Below the pieces are notes generated by a model that made no database searches, was not told where the DNA came from, and was given only the letters and a program-made list of their open reading frames with translations. From contig NC_044018.1 of NCBI RefSeq assembly GCF_900496995.4, positions 29,492,047 to 29,556,046 of the forward strand: DNA of 64,000 bases. Reading direction: 5' to 3'. This DNA is from Aquila chrysaetos chrysaetos (lineage: Eukaryota; Chordata; Aves; Accipitriformes; Accipitridae). The translations under genes and the position numbers were made by a program. How positions within the stretch are numbered: position 1 is the first letter of the stretch; every line of letters begins with the position of its first letter. Below are positions 10,217-24,679 of the stretch, piece after piece.

Positions 10217-13200
10217 CTAGGAGAGAAAAGGATACAGATACATTTAAAAATCCATTTATCCCTCATGCAGTCTGGCCAGGAAGAACCCAACTCAGCCCCC
10301 TAGTTCCTGGGAGATTTTCAGCCTGCATCTAAAGATCTTGTTCTGCAAGCAAGACTTAATCAGTGCCTTATTCCCAGCTCTCCTGACTCAGATTGTAAAA
10401 TTTCCTCATCTCTGCCACAGGAGAGTACTCTGGTCACAGTCTGAAGAAGGTCATTAGTATCTCTTGAGAGGCAGATCCTCAGAGCTGTAAGGTCACCCAC
10501 TCAGCCACCCCAAACTCTCCTTGCTTAGGGCCCAAAGGATGGAGTTTGTGCGAATTCCTGGATGGCAAAAACACGTGGCTCCAGAAAACAACCTCAACCT
10601 GCAATTCTTAATTTCTCCCACCCTACCTTACTACTACTCCCTTCTCCCCCACCATGGCAGGGAGAGAGGAAATCTGCACATCTTGGGGGAAAACAGGAAA
10701 GAAAATATACCTTCCTTCTAAAAATGCTTTTACCAATTGTTGTGACCAACATTTAATATATTAGTGCGCTTCAACCTGTACTGCAGGTCTTCAATACAGT
10801 GCTGCGATAATCACACATTAGTGAATGACATGAACAGCCTATTTTTAGAGAATCTTTGCAAATTAACACCTTTCTTCTTTATCTATTATAAAACCACCTC
10901 TACTTAGGGATTACTTTGAAGTCAAGTGGGTATGGTTCTGCTTTTTGAGTGCATGTCAGTGGTCTTCATGCTTATTTTCAATGTTTAAGTTTTTTTGTTC
11001 TAGAGATGTCAACAGTTTTGAAATACACTTACATAACCTAATGAGTAAAGCAATTCCACCTCTAAGTGCAAGCTGCTTGGCCATTATTAAAAAATAAAGA
11101 TAGATTTTTTTTTAAGAATACACAAAGCAATACTTACTCAGTAAAACTCACTCATTAAATGTAACAGTCCTAAACTTTCCATACATAATAACCATTGCAG
11201 ATGTGCTACTTTCCCCCAAAATTAGGGCTTTCCCTAAAATACCTCCATTTCCCTTAAAAACCTCCATTTCCCTAAAAACCCCCAAATTTTCCCAAAACCA
11301 GTTTTTCCTCATGTCTCCAAGAAAGGAGGTGATGAAAAATATTTGGTTTTCTTTTTACATTTGTATTTCTAACAATTGCATACGAGTATTTTCATATCCT
11401 TCCACTAGGCTGAAGCACTCGAATCTCCACAGGGAATGTGTTTAGGCTAAGCCAAGTGCTTTTGATGAGTTATGACCCCAACGCAGCTTGCCCACCACCA
11501 TGAGTATAATAACAACAGGACTCTTAGTGGCTATCAGCCCAAATGCAGCAAGCAACAAACACAGACAACTTCTAAAAAAAACAAACCCCAAACTTTCTCT
11601 CTTTGGTCTACTGCCAAGCAAATACTGGGAGTGATTACGTGAACCCTCCTTAGACAATGTTAAATATTTTATAGCAACACAGCTTTATATGCTGACTAAG
11701 TGTAGAAGGCATTTTTACCCTGCTGACTTGTGTTTGGATTTCAATATCCTCACCCACCTGTTTTATAAGTGCTGAAGAGACAACGTTTAAGAGCACTCCC
11801 TTCATTTGTCATAGAAATAAGTAAATTCCAGTTCCTATAGGAAACAATGATGGAAAACGTGGACTGCCTGCCAGCAGTCCTATAGACCATGCCTATCAAG
11901 GCAGCTATCATGCCCTAAGGGAGTGGCACTCATCGGGCAGCAGAATTACTCATGGCATCAAGCTATCACAGCAGAAAAATGAAATGCAACGGCATTCTTG
12001 CAGCCCCTCCACAAAATTGTCTTAACACTTCTCAGAAGAGATGGCAGGAGCACTTCCAGATTCCACACCTCAGCTCTGCTTTGGCATGCTCTTCTGTTCC
12101 TTCACATCCCATCCCAGTATCCCAGCATGGCTAGTCATTTCTCTCCCAGTTGCCTACTGCAACAAAGTACTTACACTGGTGCTTGGTGATGGCCAGAACA
12201 AGGAATGTGCAGAATCCCACCACTGAGAGAGCTGAGAAGAGGATCCCGATGAAGAGGAAGAACCTCAGCCCTTTTAACCAGGTCCTCCAGTAATCCTGCA
12301 CATACATCACATGCGTGATTAGGGCCCAGAGCGCCAGAACACCTGCTCAATTAGACAGCAAGGGGAATCAGTTCCATGCATCACACTGCAACACAGAAAG
12401 GTGTCTAATAAATATACATCTCGTTAAACCCCATATGAAACACCAAGGAACACTAATGCTTCATGGCCATGTCCCCCCCCAAAAAGAGAGGGGAAATATC
12501 AGAATAAACGGCTGCCTATGCAAGCATCACTCCCCAAGACCACCCCAGACCCCCTGCATTCCGCACAGGCTTTAAGATACAGATCTTGATTACAGGCTGG
12601 CACAGAAAGGACTTCATTCACTGAATGGATTCCCCTAAATAACTTGTTTGTTCTCCTGTTTGGAATAGACCCATTTAATGCATACTCAGTGCAGTTTTAT
12701 TTAATCCTCCATACAGCTTTCGTGACATTACACATAGCAAGCCAAGCACTTGGCAAAAATTAGTGCACCTTTTCACAAAGGCCAGGCAGCTCCTTTTACA
12801 TATGGAAACGATGATGAAGAGCAGCACTACATGACCACTGATTTTAGACACCTAAATCAAGATATACAGGACCTGTTCAGTACTCAGCATTTCACATCAT
12901 GTCCTTTAGCTCCAACCTATCTCTAGTTAACTTCATAAAGAGTCCATTTATACAAATCCCCTCCAAACACTTCAAGTGTTTCAAGTAAAGGGATGTAGAA
13001 GTTCAGCTCCCAGATGATTCGTACATACAATTCCTAGTTATGGCAAAGCATGCTCACTAAGTGTTTAAGGTGGCCTAAATCTAACTCCATGCTTTTGGGT
13101 CTGGCCCAAAACGTCTGGATTACGTAACCAGACAAATACCTGAGCACGTATAGTTATATATATTTTTTTGTTTAAGTAAGCAGCCAATATCACTATGGCT

Positions 13201-16200
13201 TTAATAGGAACAGCAAAAGGCATTTCCCTAAGCTTAGGGTGACTAGTCCATAACCAAGTTTCAACTCCCTTGTCAAAAGGGAAGAAACAGAAGGAAAAAA
13301 AAGGGATGAAAGCATTCAAGTATCAGCTGTAAACAGTTTCTGACACAGGGAAAAACAATGCATCCTTCCCTAATCTTGTTCTAAAAACTGCTACCTTTTC
13401 ACCACACTTCAGAAAAAAAAATGAGAAGAGACACCCAATACAAGAACTGTCCGTTCACATGCTTAAAGCCTGTCAAAGTTTTATAACCTGCCAGAACAAG
13501 GCTGCCTGTCATTCCCCATTATACAATCCCAACTACAAGCAACATCACCAACTCCAATTATAGCAAGCTGTTCCTCTGTTTAAGTCTCAGCGCTGAAGAG
13601 TATGACTAAATCTCTTTAAGCCGCTAACTCAACCTATAGTTAGAGCCACTTTACAGACTTCAAACATTTGACTCATTTTGGCAAAGACCTCGGCGGCACT
13701 TCTGAAATTTGAACCTCCAGTGGTGCAACTAACTGGCTTGTATTTCTCCTTTGCTGCCACCTCCTTTCCAGATTTTATTTTAAGGGCAGCAGGGGAAAAA
13801 AAAAATAATAATAAAAAAAAAAAATGACACCACTGCTAAAATACCAGGCTGCTTTATATGGTATCCTGCAATAACACAGACCTCCCTCTGTGGCTACTTC
13901 TCAACATCAAAGGAAGCGAAAACCAGCCTTGCCCGCTACAAGATAAACATTTTAATACTAAGGACAGCCACAAGTCTTGCCAGAGCTCATTTGTTATTGG
14001 ATACGGTCATTATACCCAAAGCTTCCCAAGGCTTAAAAGAACGTATTATAGCACAGAGAAAAAGAACTGCGTCAAAACTCATAGATGAGCACAGTCGAGA
14101 CTTGCTGTACAAACCCACTGGACTCGCTTTTCAGCTCCCAGGCAGCTTTCAGCTCATTTCTAGCAGGTTTTCTGAGCTCACCGCCCACATGGACAACAGA
14201 TGCACTGCAGGTGCACATCAAATGAAGCTGAATATACACAAAGTCAGTTCCAGGCTATACAGGAGAATCCTGGCAATGCTTTTTGCCTCTTCAATGTCTT
14301 GGGATGGGGCACAGAAAGTTAAAATACCTTCAGTGGTGGCCCACAAAAGAGGTGGGTGGAAAAAGGACAACCTTCAAAAAAACCCCCAAAACCATAAAAG
14401 TGAAAGCAAAAGCACGCAGGGTGAACTAAAAACCCAATGGTGAAGTGCTGATATCCAGGACAGATGGAGCTCACAGACTTTTTATGAGAGTGAACACAAA
14501 AGGCAGAATCAGTCCATTACTTTATCTGGTTGGACCCGCTGTACCTAAGTGGTATATAAGCATATTTTCTGGCTCCAGGCAGTCAGGATTTTAATTCAGA
14601 GACTCTCGTCAAGTCAGCTACAGATATTGCTTTTCCATGTCTGATTCCACACAGGCTACCACTACGCACGCGTGCTAGAGATCACAAAGCTGGCGGAAGA
14701 TATTTCGGAGCTCTGCAGATGCAGAAGACCATAATTGCGTTGGCAACGCTGTTCAAAAAGCCTGCCATGGGATTTGGTGGAAAACCCTATCACTCAGCTT
14801 GCTAAATCACCACTTCCTCGACTTCATATTACCTTTAAGCTTGTGCTCTAGCAAGTTCAACACACATTTTTTTTAAAAAATGGGCAACTTGTGGTTTTCA
14901 GTCAGCAAAACAAGCTGCTTCCCCCTCCCAGTGCTTTCAGATGACTTGGCACAATTTATTTGAACTCCTGAGTCAAGTTGCTGGTGTTTCCGCACCAAAA
15001 CTGCTGCCGATGCTCTGAAGCTCTGCGCGGGGAGAGCAGAGGCCAGCACGTGAGCTGTCACTTGATCTTGCCCCCACTGCCAGGCCTGACCCTGCACCCT
15101 CCCCTGACCCTAAAAGCTGACACAGTACTTGAAAGGAAGCTATTTGGCAAAGTGTTGTGTTCGGTTAATTCTTAACATCTAGAGTAACTGCCTCACACAT
15201 GACTAAGCAAAAAAGCCTCATGACAACTTCACCACGTGCTGAAGGACCGAGTTTGGTCACACGGTCATTATAGACGGGGTATCCTTTTACAGGCAGCTCA
15301 GCCAACATCATGTTCTTTACCACGTGAAATAGAGGGGAAAGGAGTCTCTTCCAGCTCCAGCTGCATATTTGCCTCCTCTCCCTTAGAATGCTACACCACT
15401 CAGAACCATTGGTGAGGCTATCCAGCTTGCAGAGCGGTTGATCTTTCTTTTTTTTCCTAAAGTGGTAGAAAAGCATTCCAACACGTTAAATCAGCTCACA
15501 ACACTGTCTGAAAAACATCAGCACTGGCATAAGAAATATTGGTGGCATGCATTCAGGGACAGGTAGGAGAAATGAGAACAGGACTTGCTTTTTTCAATTG
15601 CTTAATCTGCTCATCCTGAGCTTGTGAGATCATACTTGGGCCAGCACCTGAACCTCACCAGTGCTGCTCAGAACTAGGGAACAGCCACAAAAGAAAGCAA
15701 AACCACCATCCAGATGTCAACAAACACATGTGAATAGAAGGGGCATACCAAGTGGGATGAAGCTATGTAATAGTAGGGCATGGCAAATCCAGCTTAGAGC
15801 CTGAATACACGAAGAAAATACAATTATTGCAGGGAATCTAATTTAAGCAGAATCTATTGCTAAATACAGTTATCACTAACCAAACGCTTAAATACAGGAA
15901 AACACGTACCTTTTCTAAAAGCCTTCTTTAAACTAATTGCTTATCTACATACAGCATTCAGCAGGAAAAAAAACCCACACTATTTCTAACTAACTCCAGA
16001 GGAAAAGTGTCCATGAATGCTGGAATGGAGCATTTGATTCATGTTTAATTCAGCTGAAATTGGCTTCAGGAAAAGAAACATCAGCTCCTATTCACCAATA
16101 TACATAAGCTAAGTGGTGAGAAGAACAAATTAGGTGTACTGATTTACAGAAAAGACTTTCATTATCACACAGAGAAACGAAAACCATACTAGTATTTTTA

Positions 16201-19200
16201 ATTAATGTGAAAACTCTCACTTTGCAGACCTTGAGAGCAAAAGGTTTGCAGGTTTAACACCAACTCATTAGCTACATGTAGGTAATACAAGAACAGCTAA
16301 TTCATTCAGCTGTACAATTTCAAAAAAACAGTTTTTGAAACAGTTTTTACTGGAATAGGAAATAAAAGTTTTGCCTCATTAAAGCGTGGAATGATTAACT
16401 GTAGGGTCTTCAGGTTTTCTTTTTTACTTCAGGTGATTCCCCCAGATCCCTTCCTCCTTCTCAAATGCACTTTGCATTCAGACACAGAAGCAATACCTGA
16501 ACCTGCAGATGCAGCCCTGGAGTAGCGTTGGTGGTTGTCAGCTCCAGTTACGTCGCCTGCTCAAAATAACATCAAAAATCTTACACACCCCTTTCAGAGA
16601 AACATTTGTCTTGGTGGATTTACCCCACACATCATGGTTGGAATGACCCTAAATTGAGAGTGGCTCAGTAAGACACAATCAAGGGATTTCCGACATTGAG
16701 CAACGGGAAAGTTACCTCTAAATCAAAAACTAATTATCCCAAGTACACAAAGCTGCAGGAAAAGGAAACTGGCCTATCAAACAACCATGAGTACATCTGA
16801 AACAACAGTGACAGAGGCAGGTTTTTTTAAACATAAGTTAACAGGTATTTTGACAAGATTAATTCCTATTTAAAATACAAAAACTTACAGCATACTTGGA
16901 ACAAGTTTAAATAAATTCTAAAGGCAAGTTCAAAAGCAATCCCTCAATCTGTAACCTCGTACAGAAACACACCAATATCTAAATATTTTGATAAGCCCTT
17001 TCGAAAGTTTGGCATACTTTAGCTCAAGTGAAACAAACTTTCCCTTTCTCCAAACATAAAAACAAAAACTGTGACAAACAAAAGGTTTTCTCAGACCCCT
17101 GCTCATCACTGACCAATTCTTCAGTCCCAGCAAAACAAGTTGCATTGTTGACAGGGAATAACAGCACAGCTGCCTTCCCTGAGGTCAGAGCAGCCAGAGG
17201 CCAAACATGTCAGGCCACGTTTCCATGCTGTGGCAGGACACTGTGTACAACACTAATGGGCGTTACAGATTCTAGGAAAAAACAACAAATGTGCAACAGG
17301 GGCCAAAAAACCAAGCACACACATTCACACAGAAGCTATTATGCAAGAGCATTCTTATTCCCACCTTCTGAAACTCAAAATGAATGTTGATAATGGCAGA
17401 CCAAGATGATGGATGGCAAACAAAATGACAATAAAAATGAAAAACAATATTAAAAACTACTTGCATAGTTCTGGAAAATATGAAGCCTATGGTCATCAAT
17501 TAGAAGACTTTCTTTCAGAGTACTTACAAAGCCTTCAGTCATTTTCTGTCTAAACAATCTTCTTTTATACGCTCTATTACCCTAGCTGGAGCATTAGAAA
17601 TACCTACTCCAAAAGGAGCCTGAGCTTTGCCAACCTAAGTTCGTTTTGCCATTTCTAAGTTTCGAAAACTTTGCTTTGTCTGGTTAACTCCCAGAAAGGG
17701 TAAAATGTTTTCTTCCGGGAGCTAAAGCCAAGCTAGCTCAGCCTCAGCTGTTTTTGGAAGAGGTTAAAAATGGGTTTTCTTGAACAGCTCTTCTGCCAAA
17801 ATAGCTGGGGATCAACACTGAAATATTTTAGGAAAACAGCTCTCAAAGGAGAGAAGTCTTTGGAGTATTCTAGTGAAAACTGGTTTTCACTTGGCAAAAT
17901 TTCCCTCTGGACACGTGCAATTGAGTGCTTAATATTACAGGACGTTTTGGTTCGGAGGAAAGCAGATTGGGCCGCACACGTGCAAGAAGAAAAACCTGGC
18001 GTTTCAGCTTGTTGTTCAGCACCCGAGTCAGTCTGCTCAGCCATTTTCAGAAGCAGGAAACAAGATGTACAGATTTCAGACGCTCTGTGCCTGTACCATT
18101 CACATTTAAGATGAAATCATCACATTTTCCAGCACATCAGCAGCAGTTAGGAGGGACTCATTCTCTCCTCACAACTTAACTAAATTACGATTAAGCATAA
18201 GCCATGTGCAGTCTTTTCTGCATTTGCTTTTAGCATGCTTCCCTCCCTTTTCTCCATTCCCTAAGACGATGGACTAAAGCAGTCACGAGCCAAACCTTAA
18301 TCAAACAATATGTAGTATTTTATATGCAAAGCCAAATATTTAAAAATGCTTTCCTCCATCGCTGCAATGCTTTTGGGCCATGCTATTCCAGCCCTGGATA
18401 GGGAACAAGCCAATTTGCATAAATATGCAAGGTAGATTAGTTATCAGAGAATCACTACTTTCGTACACAACAGATACTGTGTTCAGCATAAACTAGCTTC
18501 TACTACTTTCACTTATCAGATATTTTTAAAGTTTCAAGTGTCTGAAAAGTACATTTTGTGTTTCATCTTCTTTGCAGCTGCTTTAATATCTGGTCCACAT
18601 TATATTTGCAAAGCACAAGCTCTATATTTTGCCAGAAATATCTGAGCAGCTTGGAAACAGCCAATAAAGTCTCTTTGGAGCGGAAAAAACCCCCCTCTCT
18701 TTCTATTAAATTTAAAAAGAGAAGATACATACACAAGAACATTAAAAGCCACTCAGGAAAGGGCTGGATACATCCTGAAAACATTTAATTGCTTTCTTCT
18801 CTTTTAAACTGCCTCTGGCAGAATGAAAACAGCAGAGATGCTTAGAGATTCATGGCCTACTTAAAAAAAAAAAAGAAAAATATTAATTTAAGACAGTGAG
18901 GGGAGAAGGTCAAACATACAAACAAGCAGTAAATTATAAAAGCCACTGTGACTAGCTCAAAATTAAATAGCAAACCACCGAGACAGCCAGTATTAACTCA
19001 GGAATGACTTTCTGGGTCCTGTGATTAGTCGATTAAGTTGCTGTCCCTCAGGTTATCAGAAGCACTCAATGGGGTGTTTCTCTTTAAAAGAAGGATATGA
19101 TACAGAAGGTCTGTATCTGATTTAAGATGATCCCAAAATTCCCAAGTATGCATGCCCAGAGGCATATTTAAGATTTTGAGGATTAGTGAGTTGATTTTAC

Positions 19201-22200
19201 TAGGCATTGTGTGTGGGGTTTATTATTATGAAAGCCAACCGGAAAGACTGGAAAGGTAGTTTGCTCAGCACCTTAAATTACATGCTTCTGGTTTCATAAT
19301 GAGAGGTAACTGAGGGCTCTAGTTACAGACTCATCAGTATGTGGCAATTTTCCCTCCACAGAACTTTAATACTAGAACTTGGAGTAAATAAGTATCTAAG
19401 TCTTTATTTCAAATTATAGGAAATGTATCAGAGCAAGTGTACAAGCAGCAGTGGAGAGCAGATTTCAATGCAAAATGTAGCAGGAAAGGTTCTCTAGAAG
19501 ATAAGCAAAAGATAAATAAACCGATTACAGAGAGACAGATACAGACTCCTAATGAGACAGGAATCAGCAGGACTTCTTACAGAGAGGAAGTATATGGATA
19601 AACATCCTAAAACACAGGTCTCTGACAAACCAACGGCACATCAACAAAAGCTGCAGCAGGCTGCAATCCATCTCACCAACACAGGCAAGAGAAAAGCAAT
19701 GACAAACACACAGGAGGTGATGAGAAAACCAGAAAGATAGTTAAAACTAGATAAACATGTACAAACACACACTCACAGAGAAGGCTGGCAGGCAAAGCCT
19801 CAGCTTAATCAGAGGCATATTAACAAGGAACTGCTGCAAAGCTGCCAAATACACCAGCCTGAACAATTTTCTGCCCCCCACACACAATGTCAGAGCTCCC
19901 AGCCACAGCAGCCCAACCTACAACTCACTCGCAGGTGCTCAGATCGCTTTTTGAAGCTTCTGAATGAAAAAGGCACATATGGGCCAAAAACCCCCTGTTT
20001 GTGCTAAAGACACCGAACCCACCCAGCACAGCAAACGCACCTCCAGCACAGGGGTTTGATTTCACAATGACACCAGCCGCAGCAGCGCACACGCTGCACC
20101 CCAGCACTCAAGCTGGGTCACACATTTTGGGGGAGAAGCCATCTTTCCGCATTATGTTATCCTGTGCAACATGCAGAAAGTTGCAACAGATTTATTAGTA
20201 GACTGAAGGGCACAAAACAATGCCTGACAATTAACTTTGAAATGTCTACTTGGCGGAAAATTTCAGAAGCTCGCCCACTTCCTTTCCTGCCATTCTCTGC
20301 CAGTAGAAGTAAGTACTAGTTAGCATGTTACGATAAAAACCGGGTGATATAATGAAGCATGCCAGAAACAAACCAAGTGAACGCCCTGCTTACCTGAAAC
20401 TGAAGTATCCACAGTGTCTAAGCATAATGCAAACCACCTACACACCATGATTTTTTTTCCAAGAACAATCTTACTTCAGCAAGTAGCCTTAGCTTCAACG
20501 CACAGAAAAAAACATAGCTTTTCTTTTTTTTTTTTTTGGCTCCTCCACAACTAAACAAGCAACACTTAGCTCTCTACCCATGCAGGCTCCAATGTGCAGG
20601 ACATGAAATGTCGATTTGTAAAGGCTAGAAGTGAACTGAGGGCACAACTTGACTTTAACATTTGTCTAGCAGCAGAATGAATGTAAAAGGTCCTCCCCAT
20701 ACACAAGGGGTTTTATTCCCAACTCCTTTCTGACCCCTCCGTCGCAGGGATAACAACGTTTGTGAGACAGCTCACTGAATATGCTCAGTTCAGGGGTGGC
20801 AGCCTAAAATAAAGTATCATCTCAAATGTCTGGAGCACACTTCACCTATTGAGACATTGAGGGGGTAGAAAAGCAAAGCAGAAGGGCAGGAAAAAGCAGC
20901 CATGAATTTAAGATGACAGGAACCCCTTAAATCAGCTTTATCTCACACCAGAACACACATTTCTTAATCTTTTTCTGAGGCTTTGTGATCCTACTGTGAC
21001 TCTACCTATATACATTTCAACAGATGTTTGAGAGCACACAAATTCAGAGTCCAACCTAACAAATGACCTTTTTTTTTTTTTTTAATTTTGTTTCTTGCTT
21101 ACCTTGCTCCTCATTACCTTAACTAGCTTGAATTACCTGGTAATTAACCAGCACACAAACCTCCTTCTTCTGGCAGACAATAATCTAAATAACTTCAGCA
21201 CAGAAAGTACAGGATGGCTTCTCTCTCTGCTTTCTCACCAACCTCCTTCTAGAATGCAGACTTCCAAAATTCCTCTGTGAACACAAAGACAGCACGTGCA
21301 TGCAGCATAAAATATTACTTGTTATTTTCTTGTGCATTTCTGGGTTACAGCACTCCAACTTTCCTTGTGCCACCTAGTAAAGCGAGGTGTTGGAAGTTCT
21401 CTGCTTAATTCCAATTCCAGCTGGAATTCATGCTTTTTGGAGGGAGAGGAAGCAGAGAGACAACCACAACCCTACACCTCACAGCTGCGGACAGCACAGC
21501 AAATACCAAGAGGTACACCGGAGCACTGGTGTTGCTCACGCAGCAGAAGTAAGCCAGATTCTTTACAAGGTTTAACTTCACTTTCTATTCTTCCTCCAGG
21601 TACTCGGCCAGAGAAAGCCATGAGTTGCTGAGCTGACAAACCAAGAGAGGACAATGTTCTGCTCCAATCCAATAATTAACTAAGGTCCACAACCGACGTA
21701 GGCATCTGAATCTCACTGATTCCAGTGGACATTAAGATGCAGTTTACAGCTTCTGGCCTGTATGACAAGTAGCCCAAACACCTGTTTCAGAGCACCTGGC
21801 ACAAATGCTTACAGGGGGTATAAATGTCAGGAGGCTGGGGGTTTTCTTTCCTGAAAATACAGAGCACACAAACACAGGTTGCCAGACCAAAATTTTACTA
21901 GGAAAGTCAACAAAGCTTTCAACTATAACTTTGAAATAAAATCCTCTTTTCTGTAACAATGCTGGCTAGCCTGTGGATGTGGATATACCTACTCTGATGG
22001 CCACACACAACTTAAGCCTCAAACTTTTAGAAGTTTTCCCTCCATAACATAGCAAGTTGTACACCATTATTAACTAAAGCTATTCCACCACAAACAGCAA
22101 GTTTGCTAGGTGTCATTGCAAAAATCTTCTTGGGACCAAGGGGAAGACTAGAACAATTCCCTCTTTACCAGCAAAGAGGTTATAAAATACATAAATTAAC

Positions 22201-24679
22201 TTCCTTTTTTTCCCCCAGGGATGACTATCAACAGATGCAGTTAACGTGTCCCACAAACCATGGGTTTGCATCTCAAGTTGGAAATACAGCCAGACACTGT
22301 GAGCTAAAGTCTCGCAAACAGTTTTTATTAAAAGTCACTCCCTTGCGGGCACAACAAGCCCCTCCAGGTCAGGAATTCCTGGGCAAATTGGGAAAGCGTC
22401 ACCTGCAGGCTTTCCAAAACAGAGCACAGCCCACCCAAGTCCCAAAACCACATCCTGTTGTCATCTGCTCTAGCCACCAGATAGAGCTTTTTTCCCCCCA
22501 CACACCACAAGCCCAGTTTTGCCACCTTCACCACCAACATGCCAAGAAAACCAATGCACACATCATGAAGGCAAGGGAGCTGCCACACACCAGCGGCCTG
22601 GCCTCAACGCCATCCCCAACCACCAGCTATCGCTTCCTTCCATTTTCAGGCTGCTTGGTCATTTTTGGCCAGGTAAGACCACACACCCGGGATGAGGTGA
22701 TGGGGGGGCTCTGGGCTCACCCACCCTCACAGGTGCTTCCTGAGGGGGTCTGCACTCCCGGGGCAGCGCTACTCACCCCCCCCCCCCGCCATCTCCCCTC
22801 ACCTCAGGGATCACCCGCAGCAGCACTGAGGCGAAGGCACCCACCCCACTGCCCGTCACCCCCAAGGGAAGGCACCCCACGGCCTTTCACCCCCAAGGGA
22901 AGGCACCCCACTGCCCGTCACCCCCAAGGGAAGGCACCCCACGGCCTTTCACCCCCAAGGGAAGGCACCCCACTGCCCGTCACCCCCAAGGGAAGGCACC
23001 CCACGGCCTTTCACCCCCAAGGGAAGGCACCCCACGGCCCGTCACCCCCAAGGGAAGGCACCCCACTGCCCGTCACCCCTAAGGGAAGGCACCCCACAGC
23101 CTTTCACCCCTAAGGGAAGGCACCCCACTGCCCGTCACCCCAAGGGAAGGCACCCCACGGCCTTTCACCCCTAAGGGAAGGCACCCCACTGCCCGTCACC
23201 CCAAGGGAAGGCACCCCACTGCCCGTCACCCCAAGGGAAGGCACCCCACTGCCCGTCACCCCAAGGGAAGGCACCCCATGGCCCTTCACCCCCAAGGGAA
23301 GGCACCCCATGGCCTTTCACCCCTAAGGGAAGGCACCCCATGGCCCGTCACCCCGAAGGGAAGGCACCCCACTGCCCGTCACCCCTAAGGGAAGGCACCC
23401 CACGGCCTTTCACCCCTAAGGGAAGGCACCCCCACTGCCCGTCACCCCAAGGGAAGGCACCCCACTGCCCGTCACCCCTAAGGGAAGGCACCCCACGGCC
23501 TTTCACCCCTAAGGGAAGGCACCCCACTGCCCGTCACCCCAAGGGAAGGCACCCCACGGCCTGTCACCCCCAAGGGAAGGCACCCCACGGCCTTTCACCC
23601 CCAAGGGAAGGCACCCCACTGCCCGTCACCCCAAGGGAAGGCACCCCATGGCCCGTCACCCCCAAGGGAAGGCACCCCACTGCCCGTCACCCCTAAGGGA
23701 AGGCACCCCACGGCCTTTCACCCCTAAGGGAAGGCACCCCATGGCCCGTCACCCCCAAGGGAAGGCACCCCACTGCCCGTCACCCCTAAGGGAAGGCACC
23801 CCACGGCCTTTCACCCCTAAGGGAAGGCACCCCACTGCCCGTCACCCCAAGGGAAGGCACCCCACGGCCTGTCACCCCCAAGGGAAGGCACCCCACTGCC
23901 CGTCACCCCTAAGGGAAGGCACCCCACGGCCTTTCACCCCTAAGGGAAGGCACCCCACTGCCCGTCACCCCAAGGGAAGGCACCCCATGGCCTGTCACCC
24001 CCCAAGGGAAGGCACCCCACTGCCCGTCACCCCTAAGGGAAGGCACCCCACGGCCTTTCACCCCTAAGGGAAGGCACCCCACTGCCCGTCACCCCAAGGG
24101 AAGGCACCCCACTGCCCGTCACCCCTAAGGGAAGGCACCCCACGGCCTTTCACCCCCAAGGGAAGGCACCCCACTGCCCGTCACCCCAAGGGAAGGCACC
24201 CCACTGCCCGTCACCCCTAAGGGAAGGCACCCCACGGCCTTTCACCCCCAAGGGAAGGCACCCCACTGCCCGTCACCCCAAGGGAAGGCACCCCACGGCC
24301 CTTCACCCCCAAGGGAAGGCACCCCACGGCCTGTCACCCCTAAGGGAAGGCACCCCATGGCCCGTCACCCCTAAGGGAAGGCACCCCACTGCCCGTCACC
24401 CCAAGGGAAGGCACCCCACGGCCTTTCACACACACACCCCCCACACCCTCCCTCAGCACCCACCGGCGGGCCCCGCTGCGAGAGTTCCCTCAGGGGGCGG
24501 CAGCGCCCCGCCCCGCCGCCTTCCCCCCGCTACCTCGTACCCGAGAGCCCCCCCGCCGCCGCCGTAGCGGGTTGTCGGAAGGTCGGTGCCAGGCTCCAGG
24601 TGAAAAAGACCGAAAAGCCCATGAGGGCACCGACCGCCGCGTAGGCCAAGCGGATGGCGAGCGCCCGGCTCACCGCCAT
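10080..24679 (-). CDS. SLC48A1: Heme transporter HRG1 (SLC48A1), complete CDS in three exons
   Basis: This is a small four-helix membrane protein that exports heme from the endosome or lysosome lumen to the cytosol; in macrophages it recycles heme from engulfed red cells (family knowledge). The minus-strand exons 24541-24679, 12175-12342 and 10080-10216 join in phase 1 at both introns and give 147 residues, against about 146 in mammals. Visible signatures are [40 protein letters not shown] and the C-terminal [10 protein letters not shown]. His57 in ITHVMY corresponds to the heme-linked His56 of the human protein. Hydrophobic segments lie near residues 9-31, 44-61, 72-96 and 112-128. Intron 1 is 12.2 kb and carries a 1.6-kb minisatellite; intron 2 is 2.0 kb. 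RAPGEF3 is the divergent neighbour, as in mammals. Confidence 0.97.
10217..12174 (-). other. SLC48A1: SLC48A1 intron 2
   Basis: A 2.0-kb GT-AG intron. It holds a short CT-rich imperfect repeat (cctccatttccct, near 11225-11275) and nothing else that I recognise. Confidence 0.85.
12175..12342 (-). CDS. SLC48A1: SLC48A1 coding exon 2
   Basis: 168 bases, phase 1 to phase 1, with acceptor GAGCAG and donor T|GTAAGT. Encodes residues 47-102, with helices 2 and 3, the His57 site and the strongly conserved [12 protein letters not shown] loop. Confidence 0.97.
12343..24540 (-). other. SLC48A1: SLC48A1 intron 1
   Basis: A 12.2-kb GT-AG intron. From 12343 to about 22800 it is fairly AT-rich, with poly(A)/poly(T) tracts near 13797-13825, 20524-20537 and 21069-21083, and no supportable exon or RNA gene. 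The last 1.7 kb before exon 1 is the 31-bp minisatellite described separately. Confidence 0.85.
22832..24430. repeat. 30-32-bp minisatellite in SLC48A1 intron 1
   Basis: There are about 50 tandem units close to CCCCAAGGGAAGGCACCCCA followed by CTGCCCGTCA. Two main unit types alternate: one has ACTGCCCGTCA and 30 bases, the other has ACGGCCTTTCA and 31 bases. The plus strand is C-rich, so the SLC48A1 transcript strand is G-rich with runs of three to five G. The array ends in a short CA run at 24428, about 110 bases from exon 1. Open frames through it (for example 22103-23113) have repeat-encoded 31-residue periods and are not genes. Confidence 0.97.

Noticed and set aside
22103-23113. 336-codon plus-strand frame entering the intron 1 minisatellite
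   Set aside because: Its second half is the 31-residue repeat period; its first half crosses ordinary SLC48A1 intron sequence with no family similarity.
22832-24430. Regular 31-bp units resembling a CRISPR array
   Set aside because: Units are directly head-to-tail with no unique spacers and no cas genes, and lie in a vertebrate intron. It is a minisatellite.
24533-24540. Alternative SLC48A1 exon 1 donor GTAGCG, eight bases past the chosen site
   Set aside because: It would end exon 1 in phase 0, but exon 2 needs phase 1 to read [13 protein letters not shown].
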